A stretch of 64,000 nucleotides of DNA from Microcoleus sp. CAWBG506 (GTDB lineage Bacteria; Cyanobacteriota; Cyanobacteriia; Cyanobacteriales; Microcoleaceae). The notes beneath the pieces were generated by a model. That model worked only from the letters and a program-made list of their open reading frames with translations, had not been told where the DNA came from and did not search any database. Location: positions 35,599-99,598 of the forward strand of contig JAHREW010000001.1 of assembly GCA_020883125.1 (NCBI GenBank), in the 5' to 3' direction. Both the position numbers and the translations under genes were made by a program. Shown one piece after another: positions 8,507 through 18,829 of this stretch. Position 1 is the first letter of the stretch. Each line of letters starts with the position of its first letter.

Positions 8507-9214
8507 ATGCTAGAAATCAAAGACATTCACACCTACTACGGAAATATTCACGCCCTCAAAGGAGTATCGCTAACAGTCTCTCAGGGAGAAGTTGTGACAT
8601 TAATCGGTAGCAATGGGGCTGGGAAAACTACAACTCTCCGCACGATTCAAGGGCTGCTGCGCCCACGCCAAGGTACTGTGTTATTTGAAGGGAAGCCTTT
8701 GGAATCGCTGTCTACAGAGGCGATTGTCCGTTTGGGTATTTCTCAAAGTCCAGAAGGGCGACTAATTTTCCCGCGCATGACAGTACAAGAAAACCTAGAA
8801 ATGGGTGCTTATCTCCGTAATGATACTCTCGGTATTAAATCAGACATGGAAAAAGCATTAAATTTATTTCCCCGTTTGCGAGAAAGAATTAGTCAAAAAG
8901 GCGGTACTCTTAGTGGTGGTGAACAGCAAATGTTGGCGATCGCCCGCGCTTTGATGTCCCGCCCCCGTCTGTTATTATTGGACGAACCGAGTATGGGACT
9001 TGCACCGATGTTGGTTAGTCAAATTTTTGCAATTATCCGCGATATTAATGCCCAAGGTACTACTATTTTACTTGTCGAACAAAACGCGCGTATGGCTTTG
9101 AGTGTAGCTCACCGCGGCTATGTAATCCAAACAGGTCAAGTTGTAGTCGCCGGTAGTGCTACCGATTTGCAGTCAAATGAAACAGTTCGCAAAGCATATT
9201 TAGGCGAAAGTTAA
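8507..9214 (+). CDS. livF: Branched-chain amino acid ABC transporter ATP-binding protein (LivF type)
   Basis: 235-residue ATPase. Walker A GSNGAGKTT, Q-loop SQSPEGRLIFPRMTV, signature LSGGEQQML, Walker B LLLLDEPSMGLAP and switch histidine replaced in LLVEQNARMAL, which is normal for LivF proteins (Q-N rather than H-D). The C-terminal TVRKAYLGES is typical. Corresponds to NatE. Because a convergent and a divergent neighbour separate it from livG, it must have its own promoter in the 8373-8506 AT-rich spacer, unlike the usual livHMGF operon. Confidence 0.93.
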   Translation: MLEIKDIHTYYGNIHALKGVSLTVSQGEVVTLIGSNGAGKTTTLRTIQGLLRPRQGTVLFEGKPLESLSTEAIVRLGISQSPEGRLIFPRMTVQENLEMGAYLRNDTLGIKSDMEKALNLFPRLRERISQKGGTLSGGEQQMLAIARALMSRPRLLLLDEPSMGLAPMLVSQIFAIIRDINAQGTTILLVEQNARMALSVAHRGYVIQTGQVVVAGSATDLQSNETVRKAYLGES

Positions 9215-9320
9215 ATATGGGAATTGGGAATTGGGTAGTCTCCGTTTAGGCAATGATAATTATGTGTTATTTTGACAAGATAATAGCAGCATTTTGAAGT
9301 TCATTCTGGAGTAATAAACT

Positions 9321-9947
9321 ATGTCTATGATGACCGAAGCTCTTGAGCGAATCAGTATTTACTGTCATCTCAGCAAGCCAGATAGACGCAGAGAAGAAAT
9401 TGAAAGAGAACTCAGTTTTTTTCCACTTCAGCTATCTGATGAAGTATATGAATTTTATCAGTGGGCCGGCGCACCTGTAGGTATGACGTATGATGCCGAT
9501 GGTTCATACAGTAATCCTACATATTCCTGTGCGCTGGAGAGATTTTTAGGAAACGCCTGTGACTTAGTTCATTGGCTGTCTATTGAGGAGGCAGAAAGAT
9601 GTTATTCTTCATCTATTAATGATTCAAAGTATCTCCCATTTGTTTCCTATGAGAATGGCTGGCTAGCCATTGCTGGTTCGGAAACACAGGTTGCAAACTC
9701 ACCTGTGATACAAAGAGAATCAGAAGAAGATCGTGATTTTTTATGGTTTCCTAGTTTAACCAACATGATGTTAGCGATCGCCGAGTCTTTGGAAACAGTT
9801 GGAACTATATGGCCAGGAGTATTGGATTATCATGATGAAGATTATGCAACCAACAAATACCACCAAAGAATTCAACAACAAGAAATGCAAGTGTATGCAA
9901 TTGCTCAAAAGTACGGCTCCCCTAGAGGGATAATTATTACCAACTAA
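9321..9947 (+). CDS. SMI1/KNR4 (SUKH) family protein
   Basis: 208 residues with the SUKH pattern. An N-terminal helix with acidic patches is followed by LSFFPLQLSDEVYEFYQWAG, the hallmark start (P-x-x-L-x-x-F-Y-x-x-x-x-G). Next come YLPFVSYENGWLAIAGSETQ and a late aromatic FPSLTNMMLAIAESLE. SUKH proteins are often immunity proteins against polymorphic toxins but many are orphan scaffolds. No toxin gene is adjacent, so an immunity role is only possible. No signal peptide, so probably cytoplasmic. Stands alone between livF and a repeat-rich spacer. Confidence 0.7.
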   Translation: MSMMTEALERISIYCHLSKPDRRREEIERELSFFPLQLSDEVYEFYQWAGAPVGMTYDADGSYSNPTYSCALERFLGNACDLVHWLSIEEAERCYSSSINDSKYLPFVSYENGWLAIAGSETQVANSPVIQRESEEDRDFLWFPSLTNMMLAIAESLETVGTIWPGVLDYHDEDYATNKYHQRIQQQEMQVYAIAQKYGSPRGIIITN

Positions 9948-10050
9948 TTCTATTGATTCAACAGTCTTAAGATCGTTTCCCAGAAATCTTGAAAGAATCA
10001 TTAGTATTGGGCAAGATGCAGCGGAGGGTTTCTACGAACTCTGTTTGTCA

Positions 10051-10107
10051 GGTGCGTCGCTATTAGATTGTCTATTTTTCTGGGGAAGTTCAAGGTGGCG
10101 ACGCACC
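10051..10107. repeat. Inverted repeat GGTGCGTCGC/GCGACGCACC
   Basis: Ten-base perfect arms separated by a 37-nt AT-rich loop. Lies between the convergent SUKH and hybrid kinase genes, so it could terminate both. The arm resembles dispersed GTGCGTCGC repeats in cyanobacterial spacers (general knowledge). Confidence 0.55.
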
Positions 10108-10167
10108 CTACAGCTCGATTTGGTTTGTTAATAACCAATAACAGTCAACAATTAACAGTTAACAGCC

Positions 10168-10251
10168 AACAAATAACAAATAACAAATAACAAATAACAA
10201 ATAACAAATAACAAATAACAAATAACAAATAACAAATAACAAATAACAAAT
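10168..10251. repeat. Tandem heptamer array (AACAAAT)12
   Basis: Twelve uninterrupted copies of AACAAAT, preceded by imperfect AACAGTTAACAGCC units. It occupies the rest of the 9948-10264 spacer. A short tandemly repeated repetitive sequence of the class known from filamentous cyanobacteria. Copy number is expected to vary between strains. Every frame carries Asn/Lys/Thr/Gln-rich codons or stops, and nothing suggests coding. Confidence 0.92.
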
Positions 10252-10264
10252 AACAACTAACCAA

Positions 10265-13200
10265 TTACTCAATTGACGATCGCAAATTCCTAGTTTCCAA
10301 CTCCCGTTCAAAAGTCACCCGCACCTTTTCCCACTCTACTTCCGCTTCAAACAGCCAATCGCTGGCTATTCCAACATCAAAAGTCTGGCTCCCTCCCGAC
10401 TCAACCGCCACACGGCTAATCGACTCCAACTCCTTACAAACTTCCGAAAAAGACACCGCTCCCAAATTACTGCTACTGGATTTGAGCGTGTGAGAAGCCA
10501 GCTTCAAACTGTCAGCATCGCCACTAAAAATAGCCTCTTTCATTGCTTCTAAATGTCGCGGTGCATCTAACAAATAGATATTAATTAAATCCGCCAAAAA
10601 ATTCGGATCGTCATCATCATCTAGCTCGCTGAGATTTTGTAAAATTTGAAAATCTATCGGCGAAACATTTTCTGTTTTAACAATAGAAGAACCAGTCCCA
10701 TAGCCACTTTCTAATTTGCGAGAGACACTGCCATTTTTGGACTCATTAACCGCAGTCACTCCATCCCGATTGAGAGGTTGACATTTACTCAGGGCGATCG
10801 CCAACTCTTCCCGACGGACAGGTTTAGTAATATAATCATCCATCCCCGCTGCCATACATTTTTCGCGATCGCCCTGCATCGCATTAGCAGTCATAGCAAT
10901 AATTCTCGGCTTTTGGTGAGCCGGAAATTCCCGACAGATATGGCGCGTCGCTTCCAATCCATCCATTTCCGGCATCTGCACATCCATGAGCACAACATCA
11001 TAAGATTGTCGCTTCAGAATCTCCAAAACCTGCAACCCATTAGCAGCAATATCAGCCCGATATCCTATCCTATCGAGCAAATGTGTCGCCACTTTTTGAT
11101 TTACCACATTATCCTCTGCCAGCAAAATCCGGATCGGAGCTCTCTTCGATCCATCCGGGGAGGAAATCGCCCCCTGTGTCAACACCACAGGAGTTGCCTG
11201 CACGCGCTGTTGTGCCTGGGAATTTTCAAAATACTGCAATCTTGAAGTCAAAGTCGCCACACTTGAAACATCCCTCCGGCCATTTCTGGCAGCAACATAA
11301 CCAAAAACTTGCATCAAAACATTATAAAACTGAGACTGTTTCAGAGGCTTAGTTAAAAAAGCAGCAAAATGCACTTCTGTAGTTTCCAATTTTTTCCAAA
11401 CTTCCGCCTTACTCAAATAAGTAAATAGCACCAAAGGCAGTGGACTTTTGTGATTACTTTGAATATTTATCCCATTCCTATCTAGGCCTTCACCGTCGGC
11501 AAAAAAATTGCGCATTTCAAATTTACGAATTTCCACAGCCAGGGCTACACCATCCATATCTGATAAATTCATTGCCAAAATAGCCAAATCTATCTCGGAA
11601 TTGTGTTGAATTATTTCCAACGCCTCAGCGGCAGAACTTGCCGTGACAGGTATCATACCCCACGACTCAGCCTGGGCAATCAAAACTTGCCGATTAATTT
11701 CATGATTTTCCACAATTAACAGACGCTTTCCTATGACAAAATCGGGCTTTTGTTCCTCCGCACTACCTTCGATCGCTTCTGCCATCAGTGTAAAATAAAA
11801 AATGGAACCCGTTCCCGATATCGACGGCTCTACAAATTCCGGAGGTGCTTGTCCCACCACACTTTTTCTCAACTCAGGCAGTGATGTTTGGAAATGACTA
11901 TTTGGTCTAGATACCTGACTAAAAACCCACATTTTACCAGACATCATATCGCTAAGACGCTGACTGATTGCCAGTCCCAAACCCGTGCCGCCGTATTGTC
12001 GAGTAGTTGAAGCATCGACTTGTGAAAAAGCTTTAAACAGCCGATCCATCCGGTCTGGTGGAATACCTATTCCCGTATCTTGGACAGCGAATTGAATTTC
12101 GTATTGTTTATTAACTGTTAAGTCTTCCTGGTTAATTACGAACTGTTCTTGTTCTAAATTATTTTCATCTAACGGCGAATTTCCCACAGCATTGGGCTGA
12201 ATTTCTCTAGCGGTACAACGTACCACTATTTCTCCTGATTCGGTAAATTTAACGGCATTTCCCAACAAATTCACTAATATTTGGCGCAGTCTAGTAACAT
12301 CACCTAAAATCTTTTTAGGAACTGAATAATCAATTAAGTAAGCTAACTCTAAGCCTTTTTCGGAAGCTTTCGGTGCTAGCAATTCTAGAGATTCTTCTAT
12401 ACAGTTTTGTAATTCAAAAGGATGTTTTTCTAAATCTAATTTACCAGATTCTATTTTGGAAAAATCGAGGATGTCGTTAATAATAGTCAGTAAAGCATCG
12501 CCACTACTGCGAATCGTTTCGACAAAATCCCGCTGTTCAGGAGTCAGCGCCATATCTAGCAGCAAACCAGTCATGCCAATTACTGCATTCATGGGAGTGC
12601 GGATTTCGTGACTCATGGTAGCTAAAAATTCGCTCTTGGCTTGGTTAGCAACTTCCGCTGCTTGTCGGGCTTGATCTAAAGCTTCATTTTGCTCTGCCAG
12701 TTGCTGCTGTCGCTCAACTTCTTTTTCTAAAAGCTTTGCTTGAGCTAAAGTAATGCCGACTTGAGCGGCAACATCTTCTAAAAGTTCTATTTCGTCTGGA
12801 TTCCATTGACGAGTTGCATCGCACTGGTGCAAAGTAATAATTCCGTTGGGTTTGTTTTGATAGGAAGTGCGAACTGCTAGCATAGATTTCAGTCCGATGC
12901 GGCGACACATGGGTACTGAGGATTCGAGCAAAGGATCGGCAAACACATCGGGAGATGCTAGGGCTACATCTTCGGAAAGGAGTTTTTCGGTATAGGGGTT
13001 GTAAGTTACCGAGAGTTCTAAATCTAAAGCTGATTCGTAGGCTGGTTCTAAGTATTCTGCGACGCAAGGAAGGTGGGCATAGGGCTCGACTAGATAGGTG
13101 TGAATTGTACAGCGATTGACACCAAATACGCGGCCGATTTGGGTGGCGGTTGTTTGGACAATTTCTTGGGTATCTAAGGTCGATCGCACTTTTTGAGTGA

Positions 13201-15751
13201 TTTGTTTGAGCAACAAAACTCGCTGGTATTGCCGCTGCAAAGTTAGCTCTCGTTCCTCGCGGGCAATTTCCGAGCCGATGTAATTCCCCATCAACTTTAA
13301 GATTTCTAAATTGAGGGGTTTTATAGGAGGTTTAGCGGTGCGGGATGTAAAGCTCAAGGTGCCAAAAACTCGACCGCCTACCATTACCCGCGTACCCATA
13401 AATGCCTCCAGCCGACGCACTGTGTAAGCCGGGTGGTGTCGCCACTGAGTAGTACCCGCCGATTCGATGGAAATGGGTTCTGGCGATCGCAACACCTCTC
13501 GTTCAAAAGTTCTACTTAAAGCAAAACCGTCTCCTTTGGCAAATCCGAAGGGAAAATCTTCTGGTAAATAAGTTGCCATCACTTCGTAGCGATCGCCCAA
13601 AACCCGTCCCAACAGCCCAATATCCATGCCAAACTGACTGCAACCCATTGCCAGCAGCCTCGCCGTGCGCTCATCAAAGGAGCCTTGAGAGCTCACCATT
13701 ACCTCGTAGAGCGCTCGAATTGCCCTTTCACTTTCCCGGAGTTCCTCAACCCCTTCGACACGGCGGCTGACATCATGCAAAGTACCCAAAATTCCAACAA
13801 TTTCACCTTCGGAATTCAGTCTCGCCTGGGCAAATATTTCCACTGAAATAAAGCCGGAACAACTTTTATTGTCTAACTCATCAAAACCGATAGGATACCT
13901 TTTCAAAAATTGCACTTCTCGCCGATGAAATTCTGACTTGCGCGCCACCAAAGAATCGAATAATTTGGCACACTGCTGTCGCTCATTGATGTGTATCCAA
14001 TCTAAAAAATGAGTTTGTAAACTTTCTGCCACTGAATAACCAGTCATGTCCGCCCAAGCACGGCTCAGGAATGTCCAAGCCCCTCGCACATCCATCTGAA
14101 AAATTACAGTTGCTTTCAGAGAGTCAAATATTTCTGATTGCTGCTGCTCGCTTTCGCGGAGTTTTACCTCTAACTCCTTCTTTTGAGTAATATCTGTATG
14201 AGTTCCCACCATCCGCAGTGGTTTTCCCTCAGCATTTCGCAAAAGCTGACCCCGGTTGAGCAGCCAAATAATGCTACCGTCTTTGGATTGCATCCGGTAT
14301 TCTGTTACAAACTCCGCTGTTTTTCCGGCTAGGTGATCTTCTACAACTGCTTTGACTAAATCCAGATCGTCGGGGTGAATTCGGTTCCACCATTCGGAAC
14401 TGCGGTGGTCGATTTCACTCTCAGAGTAACCCAGCATTTGTTTCCAGCGATCGGAATAAAAACACTCATCAGTTTCAATATTCCAATTCCAAATCCCTTG
14501 ATTGTTGATTTGAAGCGCCAGATTTGCGAGGTCGGAACTTTTTTGAGAGATTTGTTCAATTTCTTGGCGATGCACCGCCGCCATTTTTATTTGTGCAGAT
14601 ATTTTTTTATATTGGGTGCTGGTAGATTCTAGCTGGCGCTGCAAAGCGATTAAACCCGAATGGAGAGACTTTGAATCCAGGGCTTGCAATAGGATGGTTT
14701 TAGGATTAACAATACCGATCGGGTGACTATTTTCGTTGACAACTAATAAAGGCAGTTGGCAGTAGGTTTTTTGCAAAAGACCGATCGCTGTTTCCAGAGT
14801 TTGGTAAGGCCGTATCAGGGCTGGCGGGCTGCTGCAAACCGTTCCCGCTTTAGTTTGGTTAGAGTCTATTCCCAGTGCTTGCAGCAGCACAATATCGCGG
14901 GTACTGACCACCCCAATCAGCTTGTTGTTGGTAAATTTTGAATTCTGAGTCGTCCCCGTCGCATTTTGTTCAGCGGTTTCGGCGATCAATACATAGTTAA
15001 CATTGTTTCTGAACATCAGTTGCGCCAAGTAACGAACTGAAGCACTCGCCGGAGCGTGTATAATCCGGGAGGCAGCGATGCGAGGGATTTGATAAAGTTT
15101 AATTGAGTTAGCTGGCAACTCTAATTTCGGATGCAAACTTGGCGCTGGCGGAGGGGGTGCCAATACCGTTTGAGATGACGAAACGCTACTAACTGCTTTT
15201 TTTTTCGAGTTCCCAGCATCCTGTAACATTTCTAGCAAACTTTGAGTGCTAATGATACCGACAAGTTCGTCAACTTCGTTGACAATTGGCAAGTGGCCTA
15301 TTTGGTTTTTTTCCAGCAGACTTCCCAAGGCGAAAATGTCGGTAATTTGCGATTCTCTGGCTACAGTTACCGTTCTGATCATAATTTGTTCGATCGCAAA
15401 TCCTTTCAAAGAAGCGCCGATCGAATTTAGCTGTACAATATCTCGTTCTGTGATGATACCCAGCACTGGGCCATCAGCCGGATAGCTTGGTTTTGAGCTC
15501 TTGAGACTCCGCCCATTTAAATCTGAGTGTACCGGACGGGGTACGGTATCGTAAAAACCTAAATTTTTCCTTGCTGGTGCTGCTTTCGGGTCCGTCCAAG
15601 TTTCTCGTTGAAAATTCCCGTGCTGTTCTAGCACTAGCACGTAACTCGCCCCCGTGCGACTCATCAGTTCTATCGCCTCTTCTATGGGTGTCTGAGGCGT
15701 TACAATGAGGGGATTCCGGTTAATTACCTGATTGAGGGAGGGAATAAACAT
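10265..15751 (-). CDS. CBS/PAS/GAF hybrid histidine kinase with two receivers and Hpt
   Basis: 1828 residues. Approximate domains in order: CBS pair 1-190, second CBS pair 225-375, PAS 415-530 and 540-660 (each ending in DITQKKE or LHDVSRR-type motifs), GAF 675-840 and 860-1000, HisKA with [14 protein letters not shown] (His near 1048), HATPase 1150-1330 with DTGIGIP and GGTGLGL, REC1 1340-1470, REC2 1536-1655 and Hpt 1700-1800 ([11 protein letters not shown]). REC1 reads [14 protein letters not shown] where DLAILDMxxP is expected, so its phospho-acceptor Asp is missing. REC2 keeps [13 protein letters not shown] and the lysine in YITKPV, so the relay probably runs H, REC2, Hpt. The output protein is not encoded beside it. 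The CBS domains suggest adenine nucleotide sensing (inference). Confidence 0.93.
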   Translation of the reverse strand: MFIPSLNQVINRNPLIVTPQTPIEEAIELMSRTGASYVLVLEQHGNFQRETWTDPKAAPARKNLGFYDTVPRPVHSDLNGRSLKSSKPSYPADGPVLGIITERDIVQLNSIGASLKGFAIEQIMIRTVTVARESQITDIFALGSLLEKNQIGHLPIVNEVDELVGIISTQSLLEMLQDAGNSKKKAVSSVSSSQTVLAPPPPAPSLHPKLELPANSIKLYQIPRIAASRIIHAPASASVRYLAQLMFRNNVNYVLIAETAEQNATGTTQNSKFTNNKLIGVVSTRDIVLLQALGIDSNQTKAGTVCSSPPALIRPYQTLETAIGLLQKTYCQLPLLVVNENSHPIGIVNPKTILLQALDSKSLHSGLIALQRQLESTSTQYKKISAQIKMAAVHRQEIEQISQKSSDLANLALQINNQGIWNWNIETDECFYSDRWKQMLGYSESEIDHRSSEWWNRIHPDDLDLVKAVVEDHLAGKTAEFVTEYRMQSKDGSIIWLLNRGQLLRNAEGKPLRMVGTHTDITQKKELEVKLRESEQQQSEIFDSLKATVIFQMDVRGAWTFLSRAWADMTGYSVAESLQTHFLDWIHINERQQCAKLFDSLVARKSEFHRREVQFLKRYPIGFDELDNKSCSGFISVEIFAQARLNSEGEIVGILGTLHDVSRRVEGVEELRESERAIRALYEVMVSSQGSFDERTARLLAMGCSQFGMDIGLLGRVLGDRYEVMATYLPEDFPFGFAKGDGFALSRTFEREVLRSPEPISIESAGTTQWRHHPAYTVRRLEAFMGTRVMVGGRVFGTLSFTSRTAKPPIKPLNLEILKLMGNYIGSEIAREERELTLQRQYQRVLLLKQITQKVRSTLDTQEIVQTTATQIGRVFGVNRCTIHTYLVEPYAHLPCVAEYLEPAYESALDLELSVTYNPYTEKLLSEDVALASPDVFADPLLESSVPMCRRIGLKSMLAVRTSYQNKPNGIITLHQCDATRQWNPDEIELLEDVAAQVGITLAQAKLLEKEVERQQQLAEQNEALDQARQAAEVANQAKSEFLATMSHEIRTPMNAVIGMTGLLLDMALTPEQRDFVETIRSSGDALLTIINDILDFSKIESGKLDLEKHPFELQNCIEESLELLAPKASEKGLELAYLIDYSVPKKILGDVTRLRQILVNLLGNAVKFTESGEIVVRCTAREIQPNAVGNSPLDENNLEQEQFVINQEDLTVNKQYEIQFAVQDTGIGIPPDRMDRLFKAFSQVDASTTRQYGGTGLGLAISQRLSDMMSGKMWVFSQVSRPNSHFQTSLPELRKSVVGQAPPEFVEPSISGTGSIFYFTLMAEAIEGSAEEQKPDFVIGKRLLIVENHEINRQVLIAQAESWGMIPVTASSAAEALEIIQHNSEIDLAILAMNLSDMDGVALAVEIRKFEMRNFFADGEGLDRNGINIQSNHKSPLPLVLFTYLSKAEVWKKLETTEVHFAAFLTKPLKQSQFYNVLMQVFGYVAARNGRRDVSSVATLTSRLQYFENSQAQQRVQATPVVLTQGAISSPDGSKRAPIRILLAEDNVVNQKVATHLLDRIGYRADIAANGLQVLEILKRQSYDVVLMDVQMPEMDGLEATRHICREFPAHQKPRIIAMTANAMQGDREKCMAAGMDDYITKPVRREELAIALSKCQPLNRDGVTAVNESKNGSVSRKLESGYGTGSSIVKTENVSPIDFQILQNLSELDDDDDPNFLADLINIYLLDAPRHLEAMKEAIFSGDADSLKLASHTLKSSSSNLGAVSFSEVCKELESISRVAVESGGSQTFDVGIASDWLFEAEVEWEKVRVTFERELETRNLRSSIE

Positions 15752-16241
15752 CAGGGGGCATAGGAGTGATATTGGTTAGAAAACCGCGACATCGTAAAGG
15801 TTCAGATATTTGGCCGCCGCCAATAGATGCTGACGGCTCTGGTAGTCGGGGTAATTGTCAGGATTTTGGCATCATAAACTTATGCGGTAACACTAGACCC
15901 AAAATCTCCGATTTTTTTGATTATAAGCGACACTACCAATTGTCTTAACTTTAATCTTCCTTTTGACTCTATCAAAGATTATACTAGAGGACTGTACTTT
16001 CCTGGTTAACTCTCTCACCTTTTTGTGGACCATACCGTAATTGCTTTCACCTAGGGAAGGGAACTCCCTGGAGTTGTGTCAGAGGTCTGAGACCTCAACA
16101 CTCAGAATTAACCAGGGATGGTCTGGCGATCGCCACCGGACGCATTTAAGTATTTGTACCGTAAAATAAGTATCACCAAGTAAGGTGGAGTAAAGCAATA
16201 ACAGAAGTAATACCACTATTTTTAATTTTTAAATAAATCGC

Positions 16242-16286
16242 ATAAATTTTTATCATTTTTTTCATAAAAAAATGATAAAAATTTAT
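16242..16286. repeat. Perfect 21-bp AT-rich inverted repeat with 3-nt loop
   Basis: The left arm begins ATAAATTTTTATCA and ends in seven T. The right arm begins with seven A and ends TGATAAAAATTTAT. All 21 positions pair, and the loop is CAT. The structure could act as a bidirectional terminator, since T-runs flank the axis, or extrude as a cruciform. Confidence 0.93.
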
Positions 16287-16441
16287 AGCCAAGTCTGAAT
16301 TAGCGCTGTATTTATTAAGTTGACATGAGTTATATTTCCTCAAGTTAAACAAGCTTGAGGAAAGGTTATTTACGAAATTTACACTAAAATTTATGACCAA
16401 ATCCCCATAGCTATACAGCCTCGTGCGATCGCAGCAAAATT

Positions 16442-16469
16442 TAGGTACGCTATCCTGTAATTGTACCTA
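16442..16469. promoter_or_regulatory. Candidate operator TAGGTAC-N14-GTACCTA
   Basis: Seven-base perfect inverted repeats separated by 14 bases, ending 17 bases before the ATG of the GAF gene. The spacer contains TATCCT, a plausible -10 element. Symmetry and position suggest a dimeric regulator binding over the promoter. The regulator is unknown, and the spacing does not match NtcA (GTA-N8-TAC). Confidence 0.4.
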
Positions 16470-16486
16470 TCTAAACCATTGATACC

Positions 16487-16981
16487 ATGTCTGTCGATCG
16501 CCTGCAAAAAATTGTTGATAGCTTGACAGTTCGTCTCAAGCGCGATGTATTAGTTGAAAAATCCCTATACGAAATTCGAGAAGTCTTACAAAGCGATCGC
16601 GCCATACTCTACTATTTTTACAGACAGTGGCATGGTCAAGTTACCTGCGAGATGTTAAGTGCGATCGAACTGTCAATTTTAGGTTCCACCGGGCCTAGTG
16701 ACTGTTTTAACGGCGAATATGCTACTTTGTACCAAGGGGGTAGAGTCAGAGCAATTACAGATATTGAACTAGAACCAATTCACGAATGTCACCGAGATTT
16801 TCTGCGTAGCCTGAAGGTTCGCGCTAATTTAGCAGTCCCAATTTTAACTGCGAAGGGGCTTTGGGGACTGTTAATTGCTCATCAGTGCACCGGGCCACGC
16901 ATTTGGTCGCGATCGGATATTGAATTCATGCAGACACAAGCACAAAATATAGCCATGTCTCCCACAGTTCAAAATAGCTAA
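16487..16981 (+). CDS. Free-standing GAF domain protein, possible cyanobacteriochrome
   Basis: 164 residues forming one GAF domain and nothing else. The pattern GPSDCFNGEYATLYQGGRVR then IHECHRDFLRSLKVRANLAV and LWGLLIAHQCTGPRIW matches bilin-binding GAF domains of cyanobacteria. Cys101-His102 is at the canonical chromophore-anchoring position. Cys73 is at the position of the second cysteine of DXCF cyanobacteriochromes, although the motif here is S-D-C-F rather than D-x-C-F. The two cysteines are 28 residues apart, as in the GAF domain of the giant kinase at 50223. With no output domain it would have to act through a partner, or it could be a relic of a larger photoreceptor. Chromophore binding is inference. 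Confidence 0.75.
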   Translation: MSVDRLQKIVDSLTVRLKRDVLVEKSLYEIREVLQSDRAILYYFYRQWHGQVTCEMLSAIELSILGSTGPSDCFNGEYATLYQGGRVRAITDIELEPIHECHRDFLRSLKVRANLAVPILTAKGLWGLLIAHQCTGPRIWSRSDIEFMQTQAQNIAMSPTVQNS

Positions 16982-17088
16982 ACATCACACCAATCACCCC
17001 TAATTCTTCAATCTCCATGGGCTGCTGAATCGTGATGCGCTCTTTGATAGCGAGCGCAAGTTTAGATTATGTTTGGGTGATGATAAGT

Positions 17089-17132
17089 AGAAGGAAGAAG
17101 ATCGATGTGAAGAAGGAAGAAGATCGATGTGA
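17089..17132. repeat. 22-bp tandem duplication
   Basis: AGAAGGAAGAAGATCGATGT GA occurs twice head to tail, with a third partial AGAAGA. Located in the 16982-17260 spacer after the GAF gene; nothing else recognisable there except HIP1 palindromes near 17204-17235. Confidence 0.85.
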
Positions 17133-17260
17133 AGAAGACTTATGCAGTCAGCTTTTCGGTCATCCGTATTTTACGTTTAATTAAGTGGATTTTACTTAGT
17201 TGAGCGATCGCCCATACACAAAAGATGCGCGATCGCCTCCGTGGTCACCATTACCCAATC

Positions 17261-18712
17261 TCAACTAGACTGCGAAATCAAATCCGAATCCTTTTTTTCC
17301 TTCGATCGATCTACTGAAAAATCTTCATAGTACGAGCGTTCAGTATTCACATCCCACAAATCGTGCTTTTCCCCCAAAATATTTCTCACAGCCAATATCC
17401 CCGTTAGCATAGAATGGTCTTGATTATTGTATCGGTGCATACCATTACGCCCGATCGTCTGCAAATTCTCAATTCCCTTCAAAAAACATTCCAGAACCTG
17501 CAAGTGTCCCCGATATTCGCCATCATAAACTGGATAAGCTTTGAGTTGCCGTATCACAACTCCATCCTCAACATCCGCAGATTTTGCTAAACCCAAACCA
17601 ACCAACTCGCGACTTGCCAATTCCACAAGTTCCGCATCCGACATTTCCCAAATCTCGTCACCTACACTACAGAAATATTCCATTCCCAAACAACTTTTGC
17701 TAGCGTCTGGAACTAAAGCAGCACTCCAATTCTTGAAATTTTGAATTCGTCCCACCTTAACTTCGGGAGAGTGAATATAAATCCAGTTGTCGGGAAACAA
17801 ATCTGGGCGATCGACAATCAGCGATACAATCAAAAAATCTCGATATTTGAGCGATCGCGCCGCGTGCAAAACCTCTGGTGGCGGTGGCGGATCCATTCTT
17901 GCTACCAGCGCCGATATCGGCATACTCGTCACAAAATTATCCGCCGAAAATTGCACTAATTCGCCATTATGTTCAGCAGTAATACTTTTAATTTTATTTC
18001 CTTCACGCTCCAAGCTAACTACTTTAGTATCGAGGTAAACTTTCCCCTCTTTACTTTCCACAGCTTCCGCGAACTTTTCCCACATCATCCCCGGCCCCAA
18101 AGCCGGATAATCAAACTCTTTAATTAAAGTTTTAGTATCATTGCTACCAAACAAAGCATTAACAATTGCTGTCTTCAATGACAATCCTTTAATTCGCTGT
18201 GCAGCCCAATCTGCTTGAATTTCCGAACAGGGAATGCCCCAAACTTTTTCAGTGTAAGTTTTGAAAAATGTTTTGTATAGTCGTTCCCCAAAACGATTAA
18301 TCACCCACTGTTCAAAAGTTTTTTCTTCAGGAAGTGGCTGAATTCTCACTTTCAGATAGCTCAACAAAATTAGCATACTTTCAAATATGCCCAAATTAAA
18401 TAGAGTATTGAAGGCACTTATCGGATAATCAAAAAAACGACCTCGATAATAAATTCTGGACAATCGTGGCACTTTGATAAAATCATTACCCAGCACCTCT
18501 TGCCACAACTGCTGCACAGCAGCAACTTTAGTATAAAAACGGTGGCCACCAATGTCGAAACGATAGCCCTTGTAAGTTTCGGTGCGAGCTATTCCCCCAA
18601 CTTTATCACCTTTTTCTAATACCACAGGGATGATACCTTGCTTGACTAGCTCGTAGGCTGCGGTCAAACCGGCAGGTCCAGCACCGACGATCGCAACAGG
18701 ATAATGTTTCAC
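17261..18712 (-). CDS. NAD(P)/FAD-dependent oxidoreductase, UDP-galactopyranose mutase-like/amine oxidase superfamily
   Basis: 483 residues. The N-terminal Rossmann motif VAIVGAGPAGLTAAYEL is followed by the FAD-ribose region VVLEKGDKVGGIARTE, then FDIGGHRFYTK, typical of a protoporphyrinogen oxidase/UGM-like clade found in polysaccharide clusters. Further matches are FFKTYTEKVWGIPCSEI and the C-terminal flavin-proximal NLQTIGRNGMHRYNNQDHSM. It sits on the same strand as, and 117 bases after, a family 2 glycosyltransferase, with a second glycosyltransferase divergent from that, which supports a role in sugar-nucleotide or cell-surface glycan metabolism. The exact reaction is not known. Confidence 0.85.
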   Translation of the reverse strand: MKHYPVAIVGAGPAGLTAAYELVKQGIIPVVLEKGDKVGGIARTETYKGYRFDIGGHRFYTKVAAVQQLWQEVLGNDFIKVPRLSRIYYRGRFFDYPISAFNTLFNLGIFESMLILLSYLKVRIQPLPEEKTFEQWVINRFGERLYKTFFKTYTEKVWGIPCSEIQADWAAQRIKGLSLKTAIVNALFGSNDTKTLIKEFDYPALGPGMMWEKFAEAVESKEGKVYLDTKVVSLEREGNKIKSITAEHNGELVQFSADNFVTSMPISALVARMDPPPPPEVLHAARSLKYRDFLIVSLIVDRPDLFPDNWIYIHSPEVKVGRIQNFKNWSAALVPDASKSCLGMEYFCSVGDEIWEMSDAELVELASRELVGLGLAKSADVEDGVVIRQLKAYPVYDGEYRGHLQVLECFLKGIENLQTIGRNGMHRYNNQDHSMLTGILAVRNILGEKHDLWDVNTERSYYEDFSVDRSKEKKDSDLISQSS

Positions 18713-18829
18713 ACTTGCCTACCTCTAGTTTTTTATATGACTATCTAATGCTGTTATAACTTGTGAACTTAGTAGATGCACCCGTGAATACCCTGAGACA
18801 TTATCGATCGATTGAAACATTTACCTTCT

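Larger units (their letters stand above)
15752..16486. other. Divergent spacer with palindromes
   Basis: Spacer of 735 bases between the divergent hybrid kinase and GAF genes. It holds the 15-base palindrome GAGGTCTGAGACCTC at about 16082-16096, the long AT-rich inverted repeat at 16242-16286 and a promoter-proximal palindrome at 16442-16469. Small ORFs in the track (15766-15948, 16173-16400) have no recognisable features and cross these palindromes, so they are not called. Confidence 0.6.

Noticed and set aside
16173-16400. 75-codon minus-strand ORF
   Set aside because: It runs through the perfect 21-bp palindrome, and its composition (Asn, Lys, Ile, Phe rich) is that of AT-rich spacer DNA.
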